16,043 bases of DNA from JAAUTG01 sp964458705 (GTDB lineage: Bacteria; Bacteroidota; Bacteroidia; Chitinophagales; Saprospiraceae), in NCBI GenBank assembly GCA_964458705.1, contig CAYWKD010000068.1, positions 1 through 16,043 on the forward strand, read 5' to 3'. Below the pieces are notes generated by a model that searched no databases, was not told the DNA's origin, and worked only from the letters and a program-made list of their open reading frames with translations. The position numbers were made by a program, and so were the translations under genes. Every line of letters begins with the position of its first letter. The first letter of the stretch is position 1. This document shows, one piece after another, positions 7,701 through 14,512 of this stretch.

Positions 7701-9575
7701 AAAATTTGGAATATCCTTAGTGTAATCCAGCCTTCCTTTAAAGGACAAATTGACATGTTCATCTAAGACATTCAAGACTCCCTGAAAAAGTTGCTCATTA
7801 AGCCGTCCCTCAAAAGTAGCGTTTTGATAGTTATACTTTTTGTACTCAAAGGATTCTACATTGGCAGAAAGCGTTACATCAGCAGTTTTTCCAGTCAATC
7901 CCTTTCCTTCTATGACTTTGGCTTCAATACTGATTTTTCCAAAATTATCATCATCTAGCCAACTGTCCAAATCGAAACTATTTAATCCGATTGTTCCACT
8001 ATAATTAGCTTTTTCAAATCCTCGACCAATACCACTAAACTGAATGTCTAGTTTAGCATTTCCAAGCCTCGAAACCAGTTCTCCGTTAATAACTAGATCA
8101 CCCAATAAAAGATCAATATCACCAATGTAATTGATTGCACCAAGTTTATCAAAATTATTAGGCAGTGAAAAATTTGGAATAGTTTGCTTGAGGCTTTTGA
8201 TGTTAGTACTAAAAGTTTGAAATTTAGATCTGATTTTGATTTCACTAGGATCTGTTAGATTTTCAGAATCAAAACTACCTACTAATCGAGTATCTCCGTC
8301 GATTTGTAAGATAATATTATTACCTTTCAAATCATTTACAGTTCCTTCAATCCGACCTGAAAGTTGAATTTGTTTGCTGCGATTATTCTTAAAAAAAAGA
8401 TTATTATTCAATGCTGGCGCAAACGCCATAATATCTCCAAGTTTGACGATGGCGTCTTCGCTAAAGTGGATTTTCATATCCACTTTATCATTAAAAAAAG
8501 TAAAATCTTGATACTGCTCGTATTGAAAAACAAGTGTATCTCCAAGACTAGTTTCTGGTGTTTCTAACCGCATTCCGTACAAAGCGGTCTGTGTTGGGGA
8601 GATACTTAATTCAGACGCTGTTAGTTGATTTAGTTGAAAGCCACTTTTTTCAGTCAAACTCAAGCACTCTAGTTTAGCACTATAAGTTTGATTGATGAAA
8701 TAGAAATTTTGCAAATTTAAGTTAAGGTCAAAAACTTCTAGGTGCTTGTAATCTATCGCATTAGCAGGAATAGAATCAGTAGGGATTACTCGTTCATTGT
8801 CTAGTTTAAATTGACCTTCACTCAGTTCAAAGTCATTGATTTGGAAAGCAAAGCTATGAGTAGCATCAGACCGAATTGCAGTGTCTATTGGTGCCAGACT
8901 AGTTTGCAGTTCAGTTGAATCAAATACAAAATTTCGAATTCTAAAAATTGGCTCTTTAAGATTGATTCGATCAATAACAATAAGCTGCTTTGCCAGATTA
9001 AGGTCTTCTATATCAATATCCCCTTCTTTGACGAAGACATAATTATAGCTACCACTTATACTATCTAACCTGCTATAGGTAACTGATTTGACTTTTAGAT
9101 TTTGCACATCAAGATTAAACGGATTTACAACCCGAGCAGCGGTGTCTTTCTCTGTTGATGAACCTTGAAAAGACTTCAAAAACTGTTGTAAATTATCTAA
9201 TTTATCTGATTTGCCTCGGTGTATATTCAGTTGAGCATTTTCTAAAACCACATCTGTGATGACCAGCTTCTTTTTTAACAATCCAAAGATGGTAGAATTA
9301 AACCCTGCTTTTAAAGTCTGAGCATAAAACAGCGTATCTCCCTGAGTATCTTTTACTAGGACATTCCGCAGCAATAAATCATCTAGGATAGTAAACTTTA
9401 CGCTCTCCACCTCGACGTAGCTATTGGAAATCTTTGAAAGCCATTTAGAAGTTTGTGTCATCACAAAATTCTGTACAAAATAAAAGCGTAAGCCAAATAG
9501 TAGTAGCACAAATGCTAATACTACTATTACAATACTCGTCATTACCCATTTTAATATGCTCCGCTTTCTTGCCAT
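4701..9575 (-). CDS. tamB: TamB-family translocation/assembly module protein
   Basis: This is a giant inner-membrane-anchored periplasmic protein of the TamB/AsmA-like family, which bridges inner and outer membrane and is linked to outer-membrane protein assembly and phospholipid transport. At 1624 residues it is longer than the E. coli protein (about 1260), as is common in Bacteroidetes. Residues about 10-32 form one uncleaved membrane helix after MARKRS. Most of the rest is short repeating beta segments, expected to build a long hydrophobic groove. The C-terminal TamB domain covers roughly 1150-1600; recognisable parts are ILRGQGNGDLQINLNRLGEM, IQSGEYLFTLFNLVNKPFIV, GGKIQWRGDPFNATINIAA and the terminal GTGLSYRKEFGSFKELF. 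It begins 75 bp after the sirtuin stop on the same strand, so co-transcription is plausible. No TamA/BamA-like gene is nearby. ATG at 9573-9575 fits the anchor exactly. Confidence 0.93.
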   Translation of the reverse strand: MARKRSILKWVMTSIVIVVLAFVLLLFGLRFYFVQNFVMTQTSKWLSKISNSYVEVESVKFTILDDLLLRNVLVKDTQGDTLFYAQTLKAGFNSTIFGLLKKKLVITDVVLENAQLNIHRGKSDKLDNLQQFLKSFQGSSTEKDTAARVVNPFNLDVQNLKVKSVTYSRLDSISGSYNYVFVKEGDIDIEDLNLAKQLIVIDRINLKEPIFRIRNFVFDSTELQTSLAPIDTAIRSDATHSFAFQINDFELSEGQFKLDNERVIPTDSIPANAIDYKHLEVFDLNLNLQNFYFINQTYSAKLECLSLTEKSGFQLNQLTASELSISPTQTALYGMRLETPETSLGDTLVFQYEQYQDFTFFNDKVDMKIHFSEDAIVKLGDIMAFAPALNNNLFFKNNRSKQIQLSGRIEGTVNDLKGNNIILQIDGDTRLVGSFDSENLTDPSEIKIRSKFQTFSTNIKSLKQTIPNFSLPNNFDKLGAINYIGDIDLLLGDLVINGELVSRLGNAKLDIQFSGIGRGFEKANYSGTIGLNSFDLDSWLDDDNFGKISIEAKVIEGKGLTGKTADVTLSANVESFEYKKYNYQNATFEGRLNEQLFQGVLNVLDEHVNLSFKGRLDYTKDIPNFDFNLDVRQLDLHSLNLYKEYLSLTGVLDIDIDLPNNQFVQSEGTAFLNDLIIRNKNYSHQIESVVLLSTLNKDGIRRISVQSDVLLGTLTGQYELAQLPNMLTKYVATYFPNYARKFNIAATDTKETNAENRAELSLNILNTGDLTKIFVPKLDTLDNIKLNATFDELSNDFHFGVTVPNLKYDSIHLQNFHTNADFQASEGEIDIGIDSITLKNGTKIEPIVFLGYVYEEELDFGINYAKKSDLEYKANIEGRLQPYDSAYFQMILDTTNLNILGTNWDLSPSNSIVFGDSSIVFNSFELDDQNGRIIRIRDYEEKGLILNLEQFDINYLNSLLNYPILDFDGKYDLTATAKNIFKVNDLSAFIVSDALLINKDNWGKLQMKAFMENLNSSISTYLNIAQDEQYVNAIGYYNPPNYQSKRSSANTSVRQPNYFDLSITSNDYPIKILEYFLAGASNFEGTFSTDLSLKGDIKKPDVSGYIAVDNVAATIDFLNTRYFVDHDTAFVSNRRIDARGTIITDELGNTAEIKRGGLTHSHLKNLGVDLEVSSNQFLALNTTKKENAVFYGRGIGAGEIIFQGPFSQTDIFIRATTIKGTNITIPVSNTANDTEVNFIRFLNEEQEQKDSVEQATPDVKGVNLVMNLTMTDEAAVELLFDEQAGDILRGQGNGDLQINLNRLGEMSMYGNYYIQSGEYLFTLFNLVNKPFIVEQGGKIQWRGDPFNATINIAAQYKDLNTAVANLIPEYLEFASSDSRNRASQPTSVDLTMYLEGELFEPSISFGLGFPRLQGDLKTYVDNKLRTLEQDQNELNKQVFGLIVLGQFIPSDFSLSGQNGSDITINTVSELLANQLSIIVTDFFDEVFDDSNVISSIDFDIAYNRYKNEVDFTQENFFIYGEEIGIRQKTSLFDDKVTLIIGGNRTSAATSSTNRTALGGDIVVEAYLNKERTLRLRAYSIFEPSIVEGNDTKVGTGLSYRKEFGSFKELFQSIFKRKNAKDSLK

Positions 9576-9650
9576 TCTAAGTTATGTACGACTTTAGATA
9601 TTATTTTTTCAACCAATGATGCATAAAAATAGATGTAAAAGCAAGACTGT

Positions 9651-10346
9651 TTAACTTAGTATTAATTGATTTACAACGTGCTTTACGCCTTTGGTGGCAA
9701 CCTCCTCCAAGACGGTAAGGTTTTTTGCCCGCATAAGTTCATAATTAATGTGAGGCTTAGGATCAATGTAATAGATTGCTGCATACTCAGGAGCATAACT
9801 GACCAATCCAGCAGCAGGATATACCTGCATAGATGTGCCAATCACCAATATAATATCTGCTTTGCTTGTGTGATAAGCAGCTTTCTCTAGCATTGGAACA
9901 GCTTCACCAAACCAGACAATGTGCGGGCGCAGTTGAGCACCCCTCTCACAGGTATCTCCTAGGCTTAAGTCTTCTGTCCAGTCGTAAATTAACTGTGGGT
10001 ATTGAGTGCTTCTTACCTTAGTCAATTCGCCATGTAAATGGATCACCTTGCTGCTGCCTGCTCGCTCGTGTAAATTATCCACATTTTGAGTTATAATAGT
10101 AACTTCGTATTGCTCTTCTAGTTTCACTAACTCAATGTGAGCCAAATTAGGAGCAACTTTTTTCATCTGTCGCCTGCGCTGATTATAGAAATCCAATACC
10201 AGTGCAGGGTTGCGTTCAAAAGCCTCTGGTGTAGCTACTTCCATCACATCGTGTCCTTCCCAAAGTCCACCTTGATCCCGAAAAGTTTTTACACCACTCT
10301 CCGCACTTATACCCGCACCAGTAAGCACAACTATTTTTTGTTTCAT
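9651..10346 (-). CDS. cobB: Sirtuin (NAD-dependent protein deacylase, CobB-like)
   Basis: This Sir2-family enzyme should remove acyl groups from protein lysines using NAD+, in the cytoplasm. With the ATG at 10344-10346 it has 231 residues and begins MKQKIVVLTGAGISAESG, as typical relatives do; a TTG at 10356-10358 would add four residues and is less likely. NAD-binding motifs are GAGISAESG (10-18), FRD (22-24) and TQNVDNLHERAG (86-97). The catalytic His is H105 in HLHGE. Y54 and R57 in FYNQRRR match the Tyr/Arg pair that marks class III (SIRT5-like) desuccinylases and demalonylases. The structural zinc site is almost gone: where CobB has KVRC and DKCHCC, this protein has KVRST and DTCERG, leaving only C133. 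The gene is followed by tamB and divergent from a GNAT gene 32 bp away. Confidence 0.93.
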   Translation of the reverse strand: MKQKIVVLTGAGISAESGVKTFRDQGGLWEGHDVMEVATPEAFERNPALVLDFYNQRRRQMKKVAPNLAHIELVKLEEQYEVTIITQNVDNLHERAGSSKVIHLHGELTKVRSTQYPQLIYDWTEDLSLGDTCERGAQLRPHIVWFGEAVPMLEKAAYHTSKADIILVIGTSMQVYPAAGLVSYAPEYAAIYYIDPKPHINYELMRAKNLTVLEEVATKGVKHVVNQLILS

Positions 10347-10378
10347 ATCTTTAACCAATATATCTAAATAAGACTGTT

Positions 10379-10879
10379 ATGTCGATTAGTACCACTACTT
10401 TTATCATTCGTCCAATTGAGGTCAAAGATAGCGAAATCGTTGCACAGATTATTCGTCAAGTAATGACTGAATTTGATTGTGTGGGTGAAGGTTACTCTAT
10501 TTTAGACCCAGAGTTAGAGAATATGTATGCAGCTTATGATAACGATCGTTCAATTTTTTACGTGCTGGAGTCAAAGGAAAAAGTGGTTGGTTGCGGAGGA
10601 ATTGCACCTTTAGAAGGTGGAGCAGGTGATACTTGTGAGTTAAAAAAAATGTATTTCTTGTCAGAAGCTAGAGGTAGAGGACAAGGCAAGCGGTTTTTAA
10701 AGACCTGTTTAGAAGGAGCAAAAAAACTTGGTTATCAAAAGTGTTACTTAGAAACTGTGGAAAGAATGGAGGTTGCCAATCATTTATATTGCCAAATGGG
10801 ATTTCAAAAGCTTTGTGGAGCAATTGGCAATACAGGGCATGGAAGTTGCGATGCCTATTACGTCTTGGATTTATCCTGA
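10379..10879 (+). CDS. GNAT-family N-acetyltransferase
   Basis: This 166-residue cytoplasmic enzyme is a complete single-domain GNAT protein that would transfer acetyl from acetyl-CoA to an amine. The fold reads from FIIRPIEVKD at the start, through the strand VVGCGGIAPL (69-78), to motif A (ELKKMYFLSEARGRGQGKR, 87-105) with the R-x-x-G-x-G pyrophosphate loop at 98-103, and then to the later helix that begins EVANHLYCQMGF (131-142). The ELKKMY and ANHLYCQMGF wording is common in bacterial GNATs with unassigned substrates. ATG at 10379 is clear. It starts 32 bp from the divergent sirtuin, so the two share a control region and each promoter must overlap the other gene's 5' end. The substrate may be a small amine or protein lysines or N-termini; nothing here decides it. 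Confidence 0.9.
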   Translation: MSISTTTFIIRPIEVKDSEIVAQIIRQVMTEFDCVGEGYSILDPELENMYAAYDNDRSIFYVLESKEKVVGCGGIAPLEGGAGDTCELKKMYFLSEARGRGQGKRFLKTCLEGAKKLGYQKCYLETVERMEVANHLYCQMGFQKLCGAIGNTGHGSCDAYYVLDLS

Positions 10880-11042
10880 AAGAAATAATGTTACAAGCAC
10901 CGTAAGTATTTACCGTCTTTGAGTATCTGAATGACAAGTTCATAGCCGCTGAACTTTCTTAAAATTGCTGAAATCTTTAATTCTTATCCTAGTAAGGAGT
11001 TATTTCAAAAGTTAATTTTCTTAGAAAAAAAAGAACAAATAG

Positions 11043-11984
11043 ATGCAACCAAAAATACTATTCATTAATGAAGCACATCCAGTTTTGGTGGAACGGCTCA
11101 CAGCACTTGGCTATGACTGTCACTTTCATTTCCAGACACCCAAAGCTGAAATAGAACACCTGCTAGAAGATTTCTTTGGAGTGGTCGTTAGAAGTAGAAT
11201 CAAAATAGACCAGTCCTTTATTGACAAAGGAACAAATCTAAAATTTATAGCTAGAGAGGGAGTAGGAATTGAGCATATTGAGGTAGAATATGCTGAAAGC
11301 AAGGGCATTAAAGTTATCACTTCGCCAGAGGGAAGTATGGATACTGTTAGTGAACACGCAGTAGGTATGCTGTTGGCATTGCTCAATAACTTAAACCAAG
11401 CAAATCAGCAGGTGAAAAATGGTCAGTGGCTGCGCGAAGAAAACCGAGCAATAGAATTAAAAGGTAAGACCGTCGGAATTATTGGCTATGGAAACATGGG
11501 CAAAGCATTTGCTAAAAGACTAAGCGGTTTTGATTGTCGAGTGATAGCTTATGATAAATACAAAGCCAACTACGGCGATCAATTTGCCGAAGCAGTCAGT
11601 CTTGAAATCCTACAAACCGAAAGTGATATTATTAGCCTGCACGTTTACTATGAGCCAGATAATTATCATTTAGTCAACAATGCTTACCTGAGTGCTTTTC
11701 AAAAGGATATTTATGTCATTAATACTGCAAGAGGTTTGGTGCTAAATACTGCCGATTTGGTGAAGCATTTAAAAACAGGCAGAGTAAAAGGAGCAGCATT
11801 AGATGTATTGGAATACGAAGAACAATCTTTTGCAGCACTCAATGTTGAAACCCTTCCTGCACCTTTTCAATATTTGGTGGAATCAGATCGAGTGTTACTA
11901 ACGCCTCACATCGCAGGTTGGTCTTTTGAGTCTAAACTGGGGCATGGTAATGTATTGGCAGATAAGATTGAAGCGATGTTCTGA
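11043..11984 (+). CDS. D-2-hydroxyacid dehydrogenase (phosphoglycerate dehydrogenase-like)
   Basis: This 313-residue NAD-dependent oxidoreductase interconverts a D-2-hydroxyacid and its 2-keto acid. The N-terminal catalytic half includes VVVRSRIKID (47-56) and the substrate-binding AREGVGIEHIE (70-80). The Rossmann domain begins at GKTVGIIGYGNMGKAF with GxGxxG at G148, G150 and G153, and D171 at the end of strand two favours NAD over NADP. Catalytic residues are R230 in NTARG, E259 in DVLEYEE (the usual following Pro is replaced by Glu), and H289 in TPHIAGWS. It is short, with no C-terminal ACT domain, so it is the compact SerA-like type. 3-phosphoglycerate is a possible substrate, but no serC or other serine gene is nearby, so glyoxylate, hydroxypyruvate or another acid fits equally well. 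The 163-bp gap before it has no clear terminator or promoter. Confidence 0.9.
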   Translation: MQPKILFINEAHPVLVERLTALGYDCHFHFQTPKAEIEHLLEDFFGVVVRSRIKIDQSFIDKGTNLKFIAREGVGIEHIEVEYAESKGIKVITSPEGSMDTVSEHAVGMLLALLNNLNQANQQVKNGQWLREENRAIELKGKTVGIIGYGNMGKAFAKRLSGFDCRVIAYDKYKANYGDQFAEAVSLEILQTESDIISLHVYYEPDNYHLVNNAYLSAFQKDIYVINTARGLVLNTADLVKHLKTGRVKGAALDVLEYEEQSFAALNVETLPAPFQYLVESDRVLLTPHIAGWSFESKLGHGNVLADKIEAMF

Positions 11985-12035
11985 TTATAGGTTTAATTGC
12001 GTATTATACTTTCAAACTACAAAATCACCATAAAC

Positions 12036-12043
12036 TAATTTTG
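12036..12043 (+). promoter_or_regulatory. Likely -7 promoter box of the helicase gene (TAATTTTG)
   Basis: TAATTTTG is an exact match to the Bacteroidetes TAnnTTTG element, 20 bp before the helicase ATG and 51 bp after the dehydrogenase stop. A TTTC at 12010-12013, one base from the TTTG -33 consensus, lies 22 bp upstream, close to the usual spacing. It implies that the helicase has its own promoter and a short leader. Confidence 0.45.
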
Positions 12044-12063
12044 CATCCCCTAGTTTTTCCATT

Positions 12064-14502
12064 ATGCAATCAATTCAACAAGCAGAAGCATGGTTTCGGC
12101 AGCAAGGTTGGCAACCTTTCGACTTTCAGCGGCAAACTTGGGAGGCTCACTTTTCAGGCTATCATGGTTTAGTGAATGCACCAACGGGAAGTGGTAAAAC
12201 GTATTCTCTAATTATGCCTATTTTACTTGAAACTACTGCGAGCAAAGATAAAGCAAGTGGATTGCAGGCGATATGGATAACGCCAATTAGAGCTTTGGCG
12301 AAAGAAATACAGTTAGCTGCACAGCGAGCAATTACAGGACTAGGCTTAGATTGGCAAGTTGCAATTCGCTCTGGCGACACTTCTCAAAGTGAACGCCAAA
12401 AACAAAAGCGAAAACCACCCCAAATCCTCATCACCACACCAGAAAGCCTACATTTATTGCTAGCTTCTAAAGGCTATCCCAAGTATTTCAAATCACTCAA
12501 AACTATCGTAATAGACGAGTGGCACGAATTAATGGGTTCAAAGCGAGGAGTTCAAATAGAATTAGCACTTTCAAGGTTAAAGGGCTTACTGCCTAACTTG
12601 AAAATATGGGGTATATCTGCCACTATTGGCAATATGGACGAGGCACTAGAAGTACTATTTGGAGAAACGCTTAAAAGCGATAGCGTTAAAATCATTCAGG
12701 CTGATATTGAGAAGCAAATACAAATAGAATCTCTATTGCCTGATGAAGTCGAACGCTTCCCTTGGGCGGGGCATCTTGGGATTAGTATGCTTGAAAAAGT
12801 TATACCAATTATTCAAAAAAGTACTACCACGCTCATTTTTACGAATACGCGAGCACAGTGTGAAATTTGGTATCAACGATTGCTAGAAGTAGAGCCAGAC
12901 TTGGCAGGACAGATTGCCATGCACCATGCTTCTGTTAGCAGAGAATTGCGAAATTGGGTCGAAAATGCTTTACATGAAGCACAACTCAAAGCAGTTGTTT
13001 GCACCTCTAGTCTCGATTTGGGTGTGGATTTTCGACCTGTCGAAACCATTATTCAAATTGGTAGTCCTAAAGGAGTAGCTCGATTTGTGCAGCGTGCAGG
13101 GCGTAGTGGTCATCAACCTGGAGCATTGAGTAAAATTTATTTTGTGCCCACTAATACGCTCGAGCTAATCGAAGCGGCAGCACTGAGAAAAGCAGTACAA
13201 GAGCAAAAATTAGAGCATAGAGTTCCTTATATTCGTTCTTTTGATGTGCTCGTACAGTATCTGGTAACGTTAGCCGTTTCAGAAGGATTCAAGCCTGCTG
13301 AAATTCTGCCTGAAGTTCGCAGTACTTTTTGCTTCAATAGTATTTCAGATGAAGAATGGCAGTGGTGTCTCAATCACATCACAATGGGGGGAGCTTCACT
13401 AGAGGCTTATGCTGAACATCAAAAAGTAGTAATTGAAAATGGTGTGTATAAAGTTGAGAGTCGTAAAATTGCTATGCGGCATCGCCTATCAATTGGCACA
13501 ATTGTGAGTGACGGAGCCTTGAAAGTAAAATATCTGTCAGGAAAATTTATAGGAACAATCGAAGAATGGTTTGTTAGCCAATTAAAGCCCGGTGATACTT
13601 TCTGGTTTGCTGGCCGAAGTTTGGAGCTAGTTCGGATCAAAGAAATGACTGTGCAAGTAAAAAAAAGCAATAAAAAAAAGGGGAAAGTTCCATCTTGGAT
13701 GGGAGGAAAACTCGTGCTTTCGGCACAGCTTTCTGAAAATTTACGCCATAAAATTGACCTTTTGACAGATGCCTCTGAGCGAGCCTCTTGGGATGTAGAA
13801 CTTCAAACAATCTATCCGCTCATTGAACTTCAAGCTGAACGCTCACATATTCCAAAGCAATCTGAATTTTTGATAGAGTATTTTAAAGACAAAGAAGGCT
13901 ATCACTTACTTTTTTATCCTTTCGAGGGCAGGTTTGTCCATGAAGGAATGGGAGCATTAATCGCTTACCGGATTGCTCAACTGCAGCCTATCTCTTTTTC
14001 TATTGCTATGAATGATTACGGCTTTGAGCTACTTTCAGATATTGATATTCCAATTGAAGCAGCATTAGCTAGTGATCTTTTTTCTGCCAATAATTTAGGT
14101 TCGGATATTCAAAAAAGTATCAATAGTGCTGAATTAGCCAAACGACGATTTCGAGATATTGCCAGTATTGCTGGATTGGTGTTTAAAGGCTATCCGGGAA
14201 AGCAAAAGAAAGATCGACATTTGCAATCTTCTTCTCAGTTGTTTTTTCAAGTCTTTGAGGATTACGAGCCTAACAATTTATTGCTCCTCCAGTCTTATGA
14301 TGAAGTAATGACTTTTCAACTACAGGAAATTCGCTTGCGACAAGTGCTGCAACGCATTCAGCAGCAGCAAATCATTGTAACGCATCCATCCAAAGCCACC
14401 CCTTTTGCCTTTCCAATTATTGTAGATCGCTTGAGAGAACGATTGAGTTCTGAGCGGCTAGAAGATAGAATCAAGAAAATGAAATTGAATTTGGTAAAAT
14501 AA
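12064..14502 (+). CDS. Ligase-associated DExH-box DNA helicase (Lhr-like)
   Basis: This 812-residue ATP-dependent DNA helicase of superfamily 2 resembles the core of Lhr and the bacterial ligase-associated DExH helicases, which are thought to act in DNA repair. Motifs in order are Walker A APTGSGKT (39-46), TPESLH (125-130), DEWH (151-154), SAT (185-187), the second RecA domain with FTNTRAQ (259-265), TSSLDLGVDF (314-323) and QRAGRSGH (343-350). A winged-helix region (about 380-450) and an Lhr-type C-terminal domain follow. Relatives are usually encoded with an ATP-dependent ligase, an exonuclease and a phosphoesterase; none is in this window, where the neighbours are a dehydrogenase and Lnb. 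A lysine-rich linker at about 531-541 is encoded by two A8 tracts, the second forming an in-phase A AAA AAG followed by a stem-loop. The stop lies only 10 bp from the convergent lnb stop. Confidence 0.93.
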   Translation: MQSIQQAEAWFRQQGWQPFDFQRQTWEAHFSGYHGLVNAPTGSGKTYSLIMPILLETTASKDKASGLQAIWITPIRALAKEIQLAAQRAITGLGLDWQVAIRSGDTSQSERQKQKRKPPQILITTPESLHLLLASKGYPKYFKSLKTIVIDEWHELMGSKRGVQIELALSRLKGLLPNLKIWGISATIGNMDEALEVLFGETLKSDSVKIIQADIEKQIQIESLLPDEVERFPWAGHLGISMLEKVIPIIQKSTTTLIFTNTRAQCEIWYQRLLEVEPDLAGQIAMHHASVSRELRNWVENALHEAQLKAVVCTSSLDLGVDFRPVETIIQIGSPKGVARFVQRAGRSGHQPGALSKIYFVPTNTLELIEAAALRKAVQEQKLEHRVPYIRSFDVLVQYLVTLAVSEGFKPAEILPEVRSTFCFNSISDEEWQWCLNHITMGGASLEAYAEHQKVVIENGVYKVESRKIAMRHRLSIGTIVSDGALKVKYLSGKFIGTIEEWFVSQLKPGDTFWFAGRSLELVRIKEMTVQVKKSNKKKGKVPSWMGGKLVLSAQLSENLRHKIDLLTDASERASWDVELQTIYPLIELQAERSHIPKQSEFLIEYFKDKEGYHLLFYPFEGRFVHEGMGALIAYRIAQLQPISFSIAMNDYGFELLSDIDIPIEAALASDLFSANNLGSDIQKSINSAELAKRRFRDIASIAGLVFKGYPGKQKKDRHLQSSSQLFFQVFEDYEPNNLLLLQSYDEVMTFQLQEIRLRQVLQRIQQQQIIVTHPSKATPFAFPIIVDRLRERLSSERLEDRIKKMKLNLVK
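13674..13704 (+). promoter_or_regulatory. Candidate -1 ribosomal frameshift site (slippery heptamer plus stem-loop)
   Basis: In the helicase frame, A AAA AAG (13674-13680) is in the exact phase for tandem -1 slippage. After a 7-nt spacer comes a 7-bp stem (13688-13694 with 13698-13704, one G-U pair) and a UUG loop. In the -1 frame, 18 more codons are read before TGA at 13734-13736, which would give a product of about 557 residues. No upstream Shine-Dalgarno-like stimulator is evident. The phase and spacing are as seen; function is inference. Confidence 0.3.
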
Positions 14503-14512
14503 AAGATACAGT

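Noticed and set aside
8364..8567. 67-codon plus-strand frame inside tamB
   Set aside because: It is wholly antisense to tamB, Ile/Lys-rich, and has no sign of independent coding.
10347..10358. TTG start giving the sirtuin four more residues
   Set aside because: The ATG at 10344-10346 gives the usual MKQKIVVLTGAGIS opening and leaves more room for promoters in the divergent gap.
10668..10943. 91-codon minus-strand frame over the GNAT gene
   Set aside because: It overlaps a confident GNAT coding sequence, has a Cys/Asn/Arg/Phe-rich composition typical of antisense shadows and matches no family.
10880..11042. Possible promoter or terminator between the GNAT and dehydrogenase genes
   Set aside because: There is only a one-mismatch TAATTTTC at 11013-11020 without a -33 partner, and no convincing hairpin with a U-tract.
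13419..13670. 83-codon minus-strand frame inside the helicase gene
   Set aside because: It is antisense to strongly conserved helicase sequence and its product resembles no known family.
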